Source: Clostridiaceae bacterium
Lineage (GTDB): Bacteria > Bacillota > Clostridia > TANB77 > CAG-508
Length of the DNA stretch: 59,520 nucleotides
Direction of reading: 5' to 3'
Assembly (NCBI GenBank): GCA_021771025.1
Contig: JAETPW010000011.1
Span: 1 to 59,520, forward strand
Position numbers and translations under genes: made by a program
Notes under the pieces: model-generated
The model's database searches: none
Seen by the model: only the letters and a program-made list of their open reading frames with translations
What the model was told of the DNA's origin: nothing
Part shown: positions 44,965-53,184 of the stretch, piece by piece
How the letters are laid out: the number at the start of each line of letters is the position of its first letter
Position numbering within the stretch: position 1 is the stretch's first letter

Positions 44965-46539
44965 CTACTGTTTCATTACCTTTTGTAAATAGTCTATTTC
45001 CTCTTCCACCTTTAATCTCATAAAGATTGGTTCTCCTTTTTCAATAACTTTTGCTCCTTTTATTTGATCATATTTGCTTAAACTGTCCCACATTTTTAAT
45101 GCTTCTTCTTTGATCCCAATCTGATGAAATATATTTTCTGCTGTTTCATTCATCAATGGCTTGATTAAAATAGCTATTTTGCGTAAATTTTCAATTAAAT
45201 GATACATCGAAGAAGCTAGCTTTTCAGTTTGTTCTTCTTTGGCTAATACCCATGGCATTGTTTCGTCAATGTATTTATTGGTACGAGATACTAAGTTCCA
45301 AATTTCTTGAATACTATTCGCTATTTCAAAATTGTTGATTAATTTTTCCACTTTTTGAATTTGCTCTACACTTGATTTTTCTAGTTCTTCATCTACTTCA
45401 TTTGGTGTTCCGTTATAATGAGAAACATTTCCACCGAAATATTTATTGACCATGGAAACTGTACGATTGACTAGATTACTTAGATCGTTACATAGGTCAA
45501 AATTATAACGTTCCACAAATGCCTCTGGTGAAAAAATTCCATCTTGGGCTACTGGCATTTCGCGTAATAGAAAATAACGCGTTGCATCTAATCCATAACG
45601 TTCCATTAAGGTTTCTGGGTAAATGACATTTCCTTTTGATTTTGACATTTTTCCATCTTTCATCATGATCCAGTTATGCACCATAATGGTTTTGGGTAAT
45701 GGTAAATCTAGTGCCATTAAGAAGATTGGCCAATAAATTAAATGAAAACGAGCAATATCTTTTCCCACTATTTGAACATTGGCTGGCCAATATTTTTGAA
45801 AAAGTGAATCGTCTTCTGATTCATACCCAAGTGCTGTAATATAATTGGTTAGTGCATCAAGCCATACATAAATAACGTGTTTAGGATCACTTGGCACTTT
45901 GATTCCCCAATCAAAACTGGTTCTTGTTACACATAAATCTTCTAACCCTGGTTTGATAAAATTGTTGATCATCTCATTTTTGCGAAAATCAGGTTTAATG
46001 AAGTCAGGATGTTCTTCATAGTAACGTAATAAACGGTCAACGTATTTTTTCATGTTAAAAAAATACGCTTCTTCTTTCATTGGTTTTACATCTCTGCCAC
46101 AGTCAGGACATTTGCCATCAATTAATTGTGTTTCGGTAAAATAGGTCTCACAAGGTACACAATAAAGCCCTTCATATTCTCCTTTATAGATATCTCCTTG
46201 TTCTATGAAACGCTCGAAGATTTTTTGCACGATGACTTCATGTCTTTTTTCGGTAGTTTGAATAAAATCATCATAATGAATATCCATCTTATCCCACAAT
46301 TCTTTTGCTTGCTCTGCCATTTGGTCTACGTATTCTTTTGGCGTTTGTCCATTTTTTTCTGCTACTTCTTGGATCTTTTGCCCATGCTCATCTGTTCCGG
46401 TTAATAAATAGCCTTCTTCTCCTTTTAATTCATGATAGCGTTTTAAGGTATCGGCTAAAACGGTAGTATATGCTGTTCCTATATGAAATTTCCCACTTGG
46501 ATAATAAATGGGTGTAGTGATGTAAAATGTATTTTTCAT
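44965..46539 (-). CDS. metG: Methionyl-tRNA synthetase, short form
   Basis: Charges tRNA-Met. YITTPIYYPSGKFHIGTAYT is the HIGH-type motif, CVPCETYF and CPDCGRD form the zinc knuckle, and DGKMSKSKGNV is the KMSKS loop. 524 residues: the C-terminal EMAP-like tRNA-binding domain of many Firmicute enzymes is absent, which is a normal variant. ATG at 46539 follows GGAG by 9 nt; an ORF extension to 46593 has no support. Confidence 0.95.
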   Translation of the reverse strand: MKNTFYITTPIYYPSGKFHIGTAYTTVLADTLKRYHELKGEEGYLLTGTDEHGQKIQEVAEKNGQTPKEYVDQMAEQAKELWDKMDIHYDDFIQTTEKRHEVIVQKIFERFIEQGDIYKGEYEGLYCVPCETYFTETQLIDGKCPDCGRDVKPMKEEAYFFNMKKYVDRLLRYYEEHPDFIKPDFRKNEMINNFIKPGLEDLCVTRTSFDWGIKVPSDPKHVIYVWLDALTNYITALGYESEDDSLFQKYWPANVQIVGKDIARFHLIYWPIFLMALDLPLPKTIMVHNWIMMKDGKMSKSKGNVIYPETLMERYGLDATRYFLLREMPVAQDGIFSPEAFVERYNFDLCNDLSNLVNRTVSMVNKYFGGNVSHYNGTPNEVDEELEKSSVEQIQKVEKLINNFEIANSIQEIWNLVSRTNKYIDETMPWVLAKEEQTEKLASSMYHLIENLRKIAILIKPLMNETAENIFHQIGIKEEALKMWDSLSKYDQIKGAKVIEKGEPIFMRLKVEEEIDYLQKVMKQ

Positions 46540-46672
46540 GATTTCAACTCCTCTTTTGGTTAGGTTACCCTGTTTTTTATGATATATTACCACTTTTTAG
46601 TTAATTTGTCTAGTTTACTACGAAGTTTTCCAAACTAGAAGTCTTACAGGTTAATACTTTTACACTAAAGTA

Positions 46673-46857
46673 GCTCTGAACCCAAGTCATCTGCTCTATT
46701 TTTTAGGTAAATTTACGTCTGACAGTTCCCGAAGACCCGCGTTAGGCTTAAAACCCGATTACTGGCTCCTTGTGAGGGACCTAAGGGTTTTAAATTGACC
46801 CTGCTATGGAAGACTAAATTTATCTAAAAAATAGAGCAGATGACTTGGGTTCAGAGC
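46673..46857. repeat. Long-armed structured repeat, copy 2
   Basis: Arms of 42 bp (46673-46714 with 46816-46857) pair at 41 of 42 positions, the exception being a G-U in RNA. The core is nearly identical to copies 1 and 3. The short stem next to the arms changes in step: GTCT/AGAC here, ATCT/GGAT in copy 1, ACCT/AGGT in copy 3. It lies in the gap between metG and the SDR gene. Confidence 0.8.
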
Positions 46858-46948
46858 GGACTCATTCCTCAAAGCCATTAATGGTAACACTAGAAATAAC
46901 TTTGTTATATAAATTATAAATTGCTGAAAATGGCATTTGTGTGAGTCC

Positions 46949-47137
46949 GTGTAAAAAGGGAAGAATGGTTCATGTGGTAATCCTATGAATTTAACCTTCC
47001 ATAGCAGGGTCTTTTTAAAACCCTTAGGTCCCTCACAAGGAGCCAGTAATCGGGTTTTAAGCCTAACGCGGGTCTTAGGGAACTGTCAGGTATAAATTCA
47101 TAGGATTACCACATGAACCATTCTTCCCTTTTTACAC
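46949..47137. repeat. Long-armed structured repeat, copy 3 (inverted)
   Basis: Perfect 45-bp arms (46949-46993 with 47093-47137) unrelated in sequence to the arms of copies 1 and 2. The core on the minus strand reads CTGACAGTTCCCTAAGACCC and matches the others throughout. CGGACTCA flanks the 3' arm, as in copy 2. It faces copy 2 with 91 nt between them, so the pair is head to head. Confidence 0.8.
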
Positions 47138-47237
47138 TACTCTATAATTGATAAGATTGTATAGTATCAACTACTATCAAAGTAAGCATCTGAATATATT
47201 GCTCTTTTTTGTCCATACTATTATCGGGTGGTGAATC

Positions 47238-48041
47238 ATGAAAAAAATTTTTATTACAGGTTCTGGATCTGGCTTAGGAAAAGAGGCTGCTATCACATTA
47301 GCTAGACGTGGTCATACGGTTTATGCTAGTGTGCATTACGAAGAACAAATTGCTTCTTTAATGCAAATTGCTGAAAAAGAAAATTTGGATTTACGTGTAT
47401 TTTTACTGGATATTTTAGATCCTGAACAAAGAAAAAAAATTTTATTCTATGATATAGATGTTTTTATTGCTAACAGTGCTATTGGTAATTCTGGCTCTGT
47501 AGCTGATGTTCCTATTGACTTTATTCGTTCCGTTTTTGAAACTAATGTATTTTGTAATTTATCCATGATTCAATTAGCCATTAAAAGAATGTTAGAAAAA
47601 CAAAAACAAGGAAGAATCATCATTCTTTCTTCTTTGGTTGGTCGTATTCCTATGCCTTTTCTTTCTCCCTATTGTGCCTCTAAATTTGCTTTAGAGGGTT
47701 TTGCTACTTGTTTACGTCAAGAAATGAAATTACTTAAAAAATTGTCGGGCAAGCAGATTCAGGTTTGTTTAATTGAACCTGGGGCTTATGCTACTGGATT
47801 TAACAAAGAAAACAACGAGAAAAAATATGAATGGATGGGAACAGATTCTTACTTTGCCCCATACGTAAATTGGATACAAGAAAAAGAAGTAAAGGTTTGG
47901 AACTTTTTAGAACAAAAACCTTATACTTCTATTGTTCAACGCTATGTGAAAGCTGTAGAAAGCAATCACCCTCGTTTCCGCTATTTTGCTCCTTGGTGGC
48001 AAGCCATGTTTGTTCAACTAGGACGTATGCTAGGAATGTAA
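47238..48041 (+). CDS. Short-chain dehydrogenase/reductase
   Basis: NAD(P)-dependent oxidoreductase with unknown substrate. The cofactor motif TGSGSGLGK (about residues 7-15), VFIANSAIGNSG, the catalytic Ser in LSSLVGR and YCASKFALEGF (Tyr and Lys of the active site) are all present. 267 residues. It starts after GGGTGGTG upstream and overlaps the convergent TlpA-like gene end by 12 nt. The neighbours do not suggest a pathway. Confidence 0.9.
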   Translation: MKKIFITGSGSGLGKEAAITLARRGHTVYASVHYEEQIASLMQIAEKENLDLRVFLLDILDPEQRKKILFYDIDVFIANSAIGNSGSVADVPIDFIRSVFETNVFCNLSMIQLAIKRMLEKQKQGRIIILSSLVGRIPMPFLSPYCASKFALEGFATCLRQEMKLLKKLSGKQIQVCLIEPGAYATGFNKENNEKKYEWMGTDSYFAPYVNWIQEKEVKVWNFLEQKPYTSIVQRYVKAVESNHPRFRYFAPWWQAMFVQLGRMLGM

Positions 48042-48517
48042 TGTTTGCTGAATAATTCCTCTCATATTCTCTTTGGTTAAGGCACCAGTAATATAACCAT
48101 ATATTTCCCCTTCTTTGTTGATCATAAACGTAGTTGGAAATGCCTGTATTCCATACTGAGCAAATATTTCTCCCGTTTCATCAAATAAAGTAGGATAAGT
48201 TAATCCATTTTCTTCTACAAATTGTTTAATTTCTTCTTTAGTTTTTTGATCTTGTGAATAAGGGTATTGGTTAGAAGTTGGATTGGTGATTCCTAAAATA
48301 ATAACATCTTTTTCATTTTTCCCATATTCTTGATATAGCTCTTCAATATGTGGCAATTCTTCTTTACAGGGTGGACACCAAGTTGCCCAAAAGTTCAAGA
48401 ACACTACTTTTCCTTGATAATCTGATAATGTATGGGTTTGTCCTTTTTGATCGACTACTGTAAAGTTAGGCGCTAATGATACATTTTTTGTGCTTTGACT
48501 ATTACTACCTGTGTAGT
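48030..48517 (-). pseudogene. TlpA-like redoxin, downstream part of a broken CcdA-TlpA gene
   Basis: Thiol-disulfide oxidoreductase domain with FLNFWATWCPPCKEE as active site and FPTTFMINKEG later. Its expected N-terminal strand (LAPNFTVVDQKGQ and LSDYQGKVV) is encoded upstream without a start codon, in a frame that runs back into ccdA. Adding one T to the T6 run (A6 at 48518-48523 on the plus strand) makes CcdA read FLLVGFFYYTGSNSQS and continue into TlpA as one protein. So this is probably a fused gene with a single-base deletion or a sequence error. Confidence 0.6.
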
Positions 48518-49111
48518 AAAAAAGCCAACCAATAAAAATGGGATGGAAAATCCTAACGAATAAAGTAAAACCAATAAATTTCCCATAAGCATATTACTAC
48601 TGCTAGAGGCCAAGGCTAACACAGAAGCTAATGCAGGACCAATACAAGGTGTCCAAGCAAAACTAAAAGTAAAGCCCATGACTAAAGCCAAAAGAGGAGT
48701 CATTTTTCGTTTTTTTCCTTGTGTATTTTGATTGGTTAATTTATGTTCTTGTTGTAAAAAGGGAATCTTAATCCAACCCAATTGTATACACCCCATGAAC
48801 AAAATGAAAATTCCAGCTATTTTGCTAATCACACTTTGGTATTCTTTAAAAAAACTTCCTATAGCAGAAAATGACATTCCTAAAATAAAGAACGTGAACG
48901 AAATTCCTAGAACAAAACACGCGGTATGCCAAAATACCGTTTTTCTTTGATACACTATCGTACCATCTTCTTTTATCTCTTTTCCTTCTCCTGCTAGATA
49001 GCCTATATATAACGGAATTAAGGGTAATACACAAGGTGAGAGAAAAGAAAGAATCCCTTCTAAAAATACAAATAAAAAATTAACTTGGTCTACTACTAAC
49101 ATATTTTCCAT
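48473..49111 (-). CDS. ccdA: CcdA-type thiol-disulfide carrier membrane protein
   Basis: Moves reducing power across the membrane to extracytoplasmic thioredoxin-like partners. 212 residues with five hydrophobic segments. LSFLSPCVLPLIPLY and FAWTPCIGPALASV carry the two conserved Cys-Pro sites. The last expected membrane segment is missing because the frame ends shortly after FLLVGFFTTQ. See the TlpA entry: the original product was probably a CcdA-TlpA fusion. Confidence 0.85.
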   Translation of the reverse strand: MENMLVVDQVNFLFVFLEGILSFLSPCVLPLIPLYIGYLAGEGKEIKEDGTIVYQRKTVFWHTACFVLGISFTFFILGMSFSAIGSFFKEYQSVISKIAGIFILFMGCIQLGWIKIPFLQQEHKLTNQNTQGKKRKMTPLLALVMGFTFSFAWTPCIGPALASVLALASSSSNMLMGNLLVLLYSLGFSIPFLLVGFFTTQVVIVKAQKMYH

Positions 49112-49138
49112 AAATCCACTGCCTTTCTCTACTCTTTA

Positions 49139-49732
49139 TCATTTGTTATTTTGAGTTAATGCAGTATCCTTTAATTTCTGATTAATTTTACGGTAAAGCA
49201 TTGTTTTTACCCATGGTTCTGTACTTTTTTCTTCCACTTCATCTATGTTTACCCAACATACACCACTGTTTTCATCTTCTTTGATTTGTAAGTTTTCATT
49301 TTCTTCTACTTCGATCAAATACGTCAAATTTAAGTGTAAATGAGAGGAAACATACTTTCCCCTTTTTACATGACCATTTACGGTAATGATCTCCAAAGAA
49401 AAAGGAGTAGGATCTAACACCTTAGTATGAGTTATTCCTGTTTCTTCTTTTACTTCTCTTTGGGCTACCTGTTTTAAATCAGGGTCTCCATCTGCATGCC
49501 CACCAGTCCATGCCCATGATTGGTAGATATTGTGGTATATCATTAACACTTTCGTTTTTTCTGGGTTAACTACCCAAGCAGAAGCAGTAAAATGAGCAAA
49601 TTCATTTTTTCTGGTTAATACATCATCAAATGTATTGATATACTTTAACATAACCTCCTTATCTTTTGCTTCCTGCTCATTATAGGGTTGATATTTTTCA
49701 ATTATTTCTTTTAATTCCATATTTACTACCAT
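49139..49732 (-). CDS. NUDIX hydrolase
   Basis: 197 residues from ATG 49732 (AAGGAAACTT upstream). The NUDIX box is GGHADGDPDLKQVAQREVKE, then ETGI. The first acidic position of the box is Asp where Glu is usual, but the REVKEETG part is intact. ASAWVVNPEKTKVLMIYH is typical of the family. Substrate unknown (a nucleoside diphosphate derivative in general). Confidence 0.88.
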   Translation of the reverse strand: MVVNMELKEIIEKYQPYNEQEAKDKEVMLKYINTFDDVLTRKNEFAHFTASAWVVNPEKTKVLMIYHNIYQSWAWTGGHADGDPDLKQVAQREVKEETGITHTKVLDPTPFSLEIITVNGHVKRGKYVSSHLHLNLTYLIEVEENENLQIKEDENSGVCWVNIDEVEEKSTEPWVKTMLYRKINQKLKDTALTQNNK

Positions 49733-49812
49733 AAGTTTCCTTTTCAGCAAACTTATTTTCCTTCCTAATTATATTTTTAGATCAAATAGATAAAATTAGT
49801 TTTCAGGCTTTC

Positions 49813-50544
49813 CTATTGAAAATAATTTGGTTTTTCATTTTCTACGATTCCATAATGCTCAATCATCTGATCAATCTTTTCTTCGGAAATGATATAGGCA
49901 TCATACCCGTTTTGTTTAAGATAAAAATAACTTTCTAATGCCTCTCTAGATACTGGCTGATGGATTTGCCAACCAAATTGTGGATACACCATCATTCGTT
50001 GGATATCTCCTACCATCACCGAAATAATACTATGAACTTCTGCTGTTGTTCGCTTTTCTAGTTTTTGCACAAAATCATTAAACGTAATCTTAGCAGATGT
50101 AATATATATTTTTTGATGAGGAAGAATTGCCTTAGCTGCACTTAACGTTCTTCTTTCAGATAAACGATTATGAACAATCAAAATAGAGGCAGCAGGTATT
50201 TTATTTTGGTTTAATAGCGGAATCGATAAACGAAAATTATCCCCTGTATTAGTTGACTCTTTTTCTAAAAAAATACGATTTGGAGGCACTCCTTGTTCAA
50301 TGGCTATTTTTTGATAAACTTCCGCTTCTGACTGGGCAAAAATTTCTTTGGTCAGTTTTCCTAAGCCTCCTGCAAACAAAATATTTTTTCCCATGCCTTG
50401 TTTGAACAATTCACTACACGTTACAGGAATCGTCAAATTAGCACATCCGCACCCCATAATTAAGTCACAAGGAGGATATGGTTCGTTTAATACCATATAA
50501 TTCCATATTTTTTCTAAATACTGCTTTTCTTGTGTTAATAGCAT
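49813..50544 (-). CDS. YdcF/ElyC-family protein (DUF218)
   Basis: 243 residues. DLIMGCGCANLTIPV, NILFAGGLGKLTKEIFAQSEAEV and EKESTNTGDNFRLS are the ordered DUF218 motifs. No membrane segment, so it is the soluble YdcF-like kind. Members are linked to envelope biogenesis, but the reaction is not settled. A lone gene on the minus strand. Confidence 0.85.
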   Translation of the reverse strand: MLLTQEKQYLEKIWNYMVLNEPYPPCDLIMGCGCANLTIPVTCSELFKQGMGKNILFAGGLGKLTKEIFAQSEAEVYQKIAIEQGVPPNRIFLEKESTNTGDNFRLSIPLLNQNKIPAASILIVHNRLSERRTLSAAKAILPHQKIYITSAKITFNDFVQKLEKRTTAEVHSIISVMVGDIQRMMVYPQFGWQIHQPVSREALESYFYLKQNGYDAYIISEEKIDQMIEHYGIVENEKPNYFQ

Positions 50545-50607
50545 ACTAATTTACTCCTCTGTCTTTTAAGAAAATTGTTGACTTTTGATGAAAACTTTCT
50601 CTTCACC

Positions 50608-50660
50608 CTGTCCCCAATTTGGGCAAAATTACCGTATTTTACCCCGTCCCCAATTTGGAT
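50608..50660. repeat. Direct repeat CCCGTCCCCAATTTGG
   Basis: TGTCCCCAATTTGG and CGTCCCCAATTTGG lie about 33 nt apart upstream of the YdcF gene, and are part of the same GGGGACG family as at 39554 and 44725. Confidence 0.45.
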
Positions 50661-50811
50661 TTTTTCTTCTCGATTATATCACAAATTAGCTAAAAGGCAA
50701 ACCAAACTTTATCACATAATCACATTGTTATTCAAAATCAAATATTCTGTATAAACTATTTTGTATAAAATATTCTCAACTGTTTAAACTAAAAGAAAAA
50801 AGGAAAGGAGC

Positions 50812-50833
50812 TAGAAAAGAGTTATCTTTTCTA
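50812..50833 (+). promoter_or_regulatory. Hairpin between Shine-Dalgarno and start codon of the ADH gene
   Basis: GGAAAGGAG at 50802-50810 is followed by TAGAAAAG/CTTTTCTA (8-bp stem, 50812-50819 with 50826-50833), then an A-rich stretch to the ATG at 50843. The hairpin would bring the distant Shine-Dalgarno near the start. The layout resembles the L1-L4 leader cassettes without sharing their sequence. Confidence 0.4.
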
Positions 50834-50842
50834 AAAAAAATA

Positions 50843-51798
50843 ATGAAAGCAATTGTATATGATGGATTACAAAAAGTGGATTGTCGTAAGGTAGATGATC
50901 CTAAATTAGAAAAAACGGATGATATTATTGTAAAAGTGACCTCAACTGCGATCTGTGGGTCTGATTTGCATTTAGTTCATGGCATGGTGAAAGGAATGTA
51001 TGATGGATTTGTTATGGGGCATGAGACTATGGGTATCGTAGAAGAAATAGGAAAAGACGTAACGAAGGTTAAAAAAGGTGATCGAGTGATTATTCCTTTT
51101 CCCGTAGCCTGTGGTCATTGCTGTTTTTGTGAACATGAAGAGTATAGTCAATGTGATAATTCGAATGAAAATGGTGAAGCTGGAGGTTTATTTGGTTATA
51201 GTAAGTCTTATGGCAATTATCAAGGAGGACAAGCAGAGTATATTCGTGTGCCTTATGCTAATGTAGGGCCTATGGTTGTACCAGATGAGCTGACTGATGA
51301 ACAAGTGTTGTTTTTGACGGATATTTTACCTACTTCTTATTGGGGAACGGAAATAGCAAATGTGCAAAAAGGTGATACTGTAGTTGTTTTAGGGTGTGGA
51401 CCAGTAGGATTATTGACGATTAAGTGGTGTATGCTAAAAGGGGCCTCTCGCATTATTGCAGTTGATCGTGTGGGCTATCGATTGCAACATGCAAAAGATT
51501 ATGGTATTGAAGTAGTTAATTTTGAAGAATATGATGAAACAGGTGCTTACTTAAAAGAACTTACTAGTGGTGGTGCTGATGTTGTTATTGATTGTGTTGG
51601 ATTAGATGGAAAAATGTCTGTTGTAGAAAAAGTAGAGCTACTAAGTATACTGATCTTATTTTGGCAAAAATAAAATCGGGCGAAATAGATGCGACTGATA
51701 TTATTACTCATCAATTGTCTTTAGATCAGGGAAAATACGCTTATGAAATTTTTGATAAGAAAGAAGATGATTGTATTAAAGTTATTTTAAAGCCTTAA
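50843..51798 (+). pseudogene. Zinc-dependent alcohol dehydrogenase, internally deleted
   Basis: The N-terminal part is normal: AICGSDLHLVHGMVKGMYDG, GHETMGIVEEIGKDV, zinc cysteines in CGHCCFCEHEEYSQC, and the cofactor motif VVLGCGPVGLLT. After DCVGLDGKMSVVEKVE the frame runs to a stop at 51673. The true C-terminus (IKSGEIDATDIITHQLSL and FDKKEDDCIKVILKP) is in another frame ending at 51798. About 60 residues usual for the family between these points are missing, so this is a deletion plus frame change, not just a base error. Confidence 0.8.
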
Positions 51799-51898
51799 GA
51801 AAAGTAAAGTTTTTGCAGTAAAATACAATAACTCTGTAAAAATGACATTTTTCTGCAAACTAGTAAGTAAAATAGATTGGTCATCTCCTACATTCTTA

Positions 51899-51939
51899 TT
51901 TTAATTCATACAATATAAAACAAAATGTATGAATTAAAA
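51899..51939. terminator. Perfect 14-bp hairpin before the Fic gene
   Basis: TTTTAATTCATACA (51899-51912) pairs with TGTATGAATTAAAA (51926-51939) around a 13-nt loop. It lies after the ADH remnant and before the fic promoter. Terminator or operator. Confidence 0.5.
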
Positions 51940-51974
51940 AATAATGAATATAATAGAGTAATTACTACAAAAAA

Positions 51975-52003
51975 TTGACAATTGCAACAAAATAATGTAA
52001 AAT
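51975..52003 (+). promoter_or_regulatory. Promoter of the Fic gene
   Basis: TTGACA (51975-51980), 17-nt spacer, TAAAAT (51998-52003), 20 nt before the start codon with GGAGG between. Confidence 0.7.
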
Positions 52004-52023
52004 GTAGTAGATGGAGGACGATG

Positions 52024-53076
52024 ATGAGAATTTATGATTTAAATAAAGAATGTAAACAAATAGTAAATCCAAATACGATGAACTTAATCTCATTAATACA
52101 CGAATATAAAGGAAAACAAACATTATACATTGAAACAAAAAGAGATATATTAACAAGTTTATTAACTATAGCAAAAGTTCAAAGTACAGATTATTCTAAT
52201 AAAATTGAAGGAATACGCACTACGGATAAAAGAATTAATGAAATTGTAAATGATAAAGTAAAACCTAAAAATAGAAATGAAGAAGAAATTGCAGGATATC
52301 GAGATGTTTTAGAGCTAATTCATGATAATTACGAAAATATGGATATAACTCCAAATGTTATTTTACAAATGCACAAATATTTATATCAATATAGCCCTAA
52401 AAGTTATGGTGGAAAATTTAAAGATACTGAAAATGCAATTGAAGAAATTGATGAATTAGGAAATAAAAAAATAAGATTTAAACCAGTATCTGCTTTTGAA
52501 ACACCACAAGCAATGCAGAGACTATGTGATTCCTATAATGCACAAATAGTAAAAGGGGAAATTGACCCATTATTGTTAGTTCCTATTTTCATTATGGACT
52601 TTTTATCCATTCATCCATTTAATGATGGAAATGGAAGAATGAGCAGATTATTAACTTTACTATTACTATACAAAAATGGATATATAGTTGGTAAATATAT
52701 TAGTATTGAAAAAATAGTCGAAAACACAAAGGAATCTTATTATGAAACGTTAAAAAATAGTTCTATTCGTTGGCATGAAAATAAAAATAACTATGAATTT
52801 TTTGTAGAATATTATTTAGGGATTATCTTATCTGCTTACAAAGAATTTTCTAATCGAGTAGAATATATAACGAATAAAAAGTTATCTGTAAAAGATAGGA
52901 CAGAAACCATTATCAAAAATAGATTAGGAAAGATTACCAAAAAAGAAATTGTAGAGATGTGTCCTGATATTCATAAAGGAAGTATTGAAAGAGCATTAGG
53001 GGAATTAGTAAAAGAAAATAAAATAGTAAAAATAACAGGAGGAAGATATACTTCCTATATCTATAATCATCATTAA
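52024..53076 (+). CDS. Fic-domain protein with N-terminal inhibitory helix
   Basis: Transfers AMP (or a related group) to target proteins. 350 residues. The catalytic loop is HPFNDGNGRMSRLL (about residues 196-209). An N-terminal SNKIEG fits the [S/T]xxxE[G/N] inhibitory motif, so activity is probably self-restrained. The C-terminal part has a winged-helix look (LGKITKKEIVEMCPD). Tandem ATGs at 52021 and 52024; GGAGG spacing favours 52024. No antitoxin gene adjoins, consistent with built-in inhibition. Codon use is A-rich, unlike neighbours, hinting at transfer. Confidence 0.92.
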   Translation: MRIYDLNKECKQIVNPNTMNLISLIHEYKGKQTLYIETKRDILTSLLTIAKVQSTDYSNKIEGIRTTDKRINEIVNDKVKPKNRNEEEIAGYRDVLELIHDNYENMDITPNVILQMHKYLYQYSPKSYGGKFKDTENAIEEIDELGNKKIRFKPVSAFETPQAMQRLCDSYNAQIVKGEIDPLLLVPIFIMDFLSIHPFNDGNGRMSRLLTLLLLYKNGYIVGKYISIEKIVENTKESYYETLKNSSIRWHENKNNYEFFVEYYLGIILSAYKEFSNRVEYITNKKLSVKDRTETIIKNRLGKITKKEIVEMCPDIHKGSIERALGELVKENKIVKITGGRYTSYIYNHH

Positions 53077-53184
53077 ATAAGGGTCATCACTCTATTCCAA
53101 AATAGTCAATCCATTGCCGCCATTTTAGTCTATAAATGGCGACAATGGATTTTATGATGCTGTATTTAAATAAAAACCATTTCA

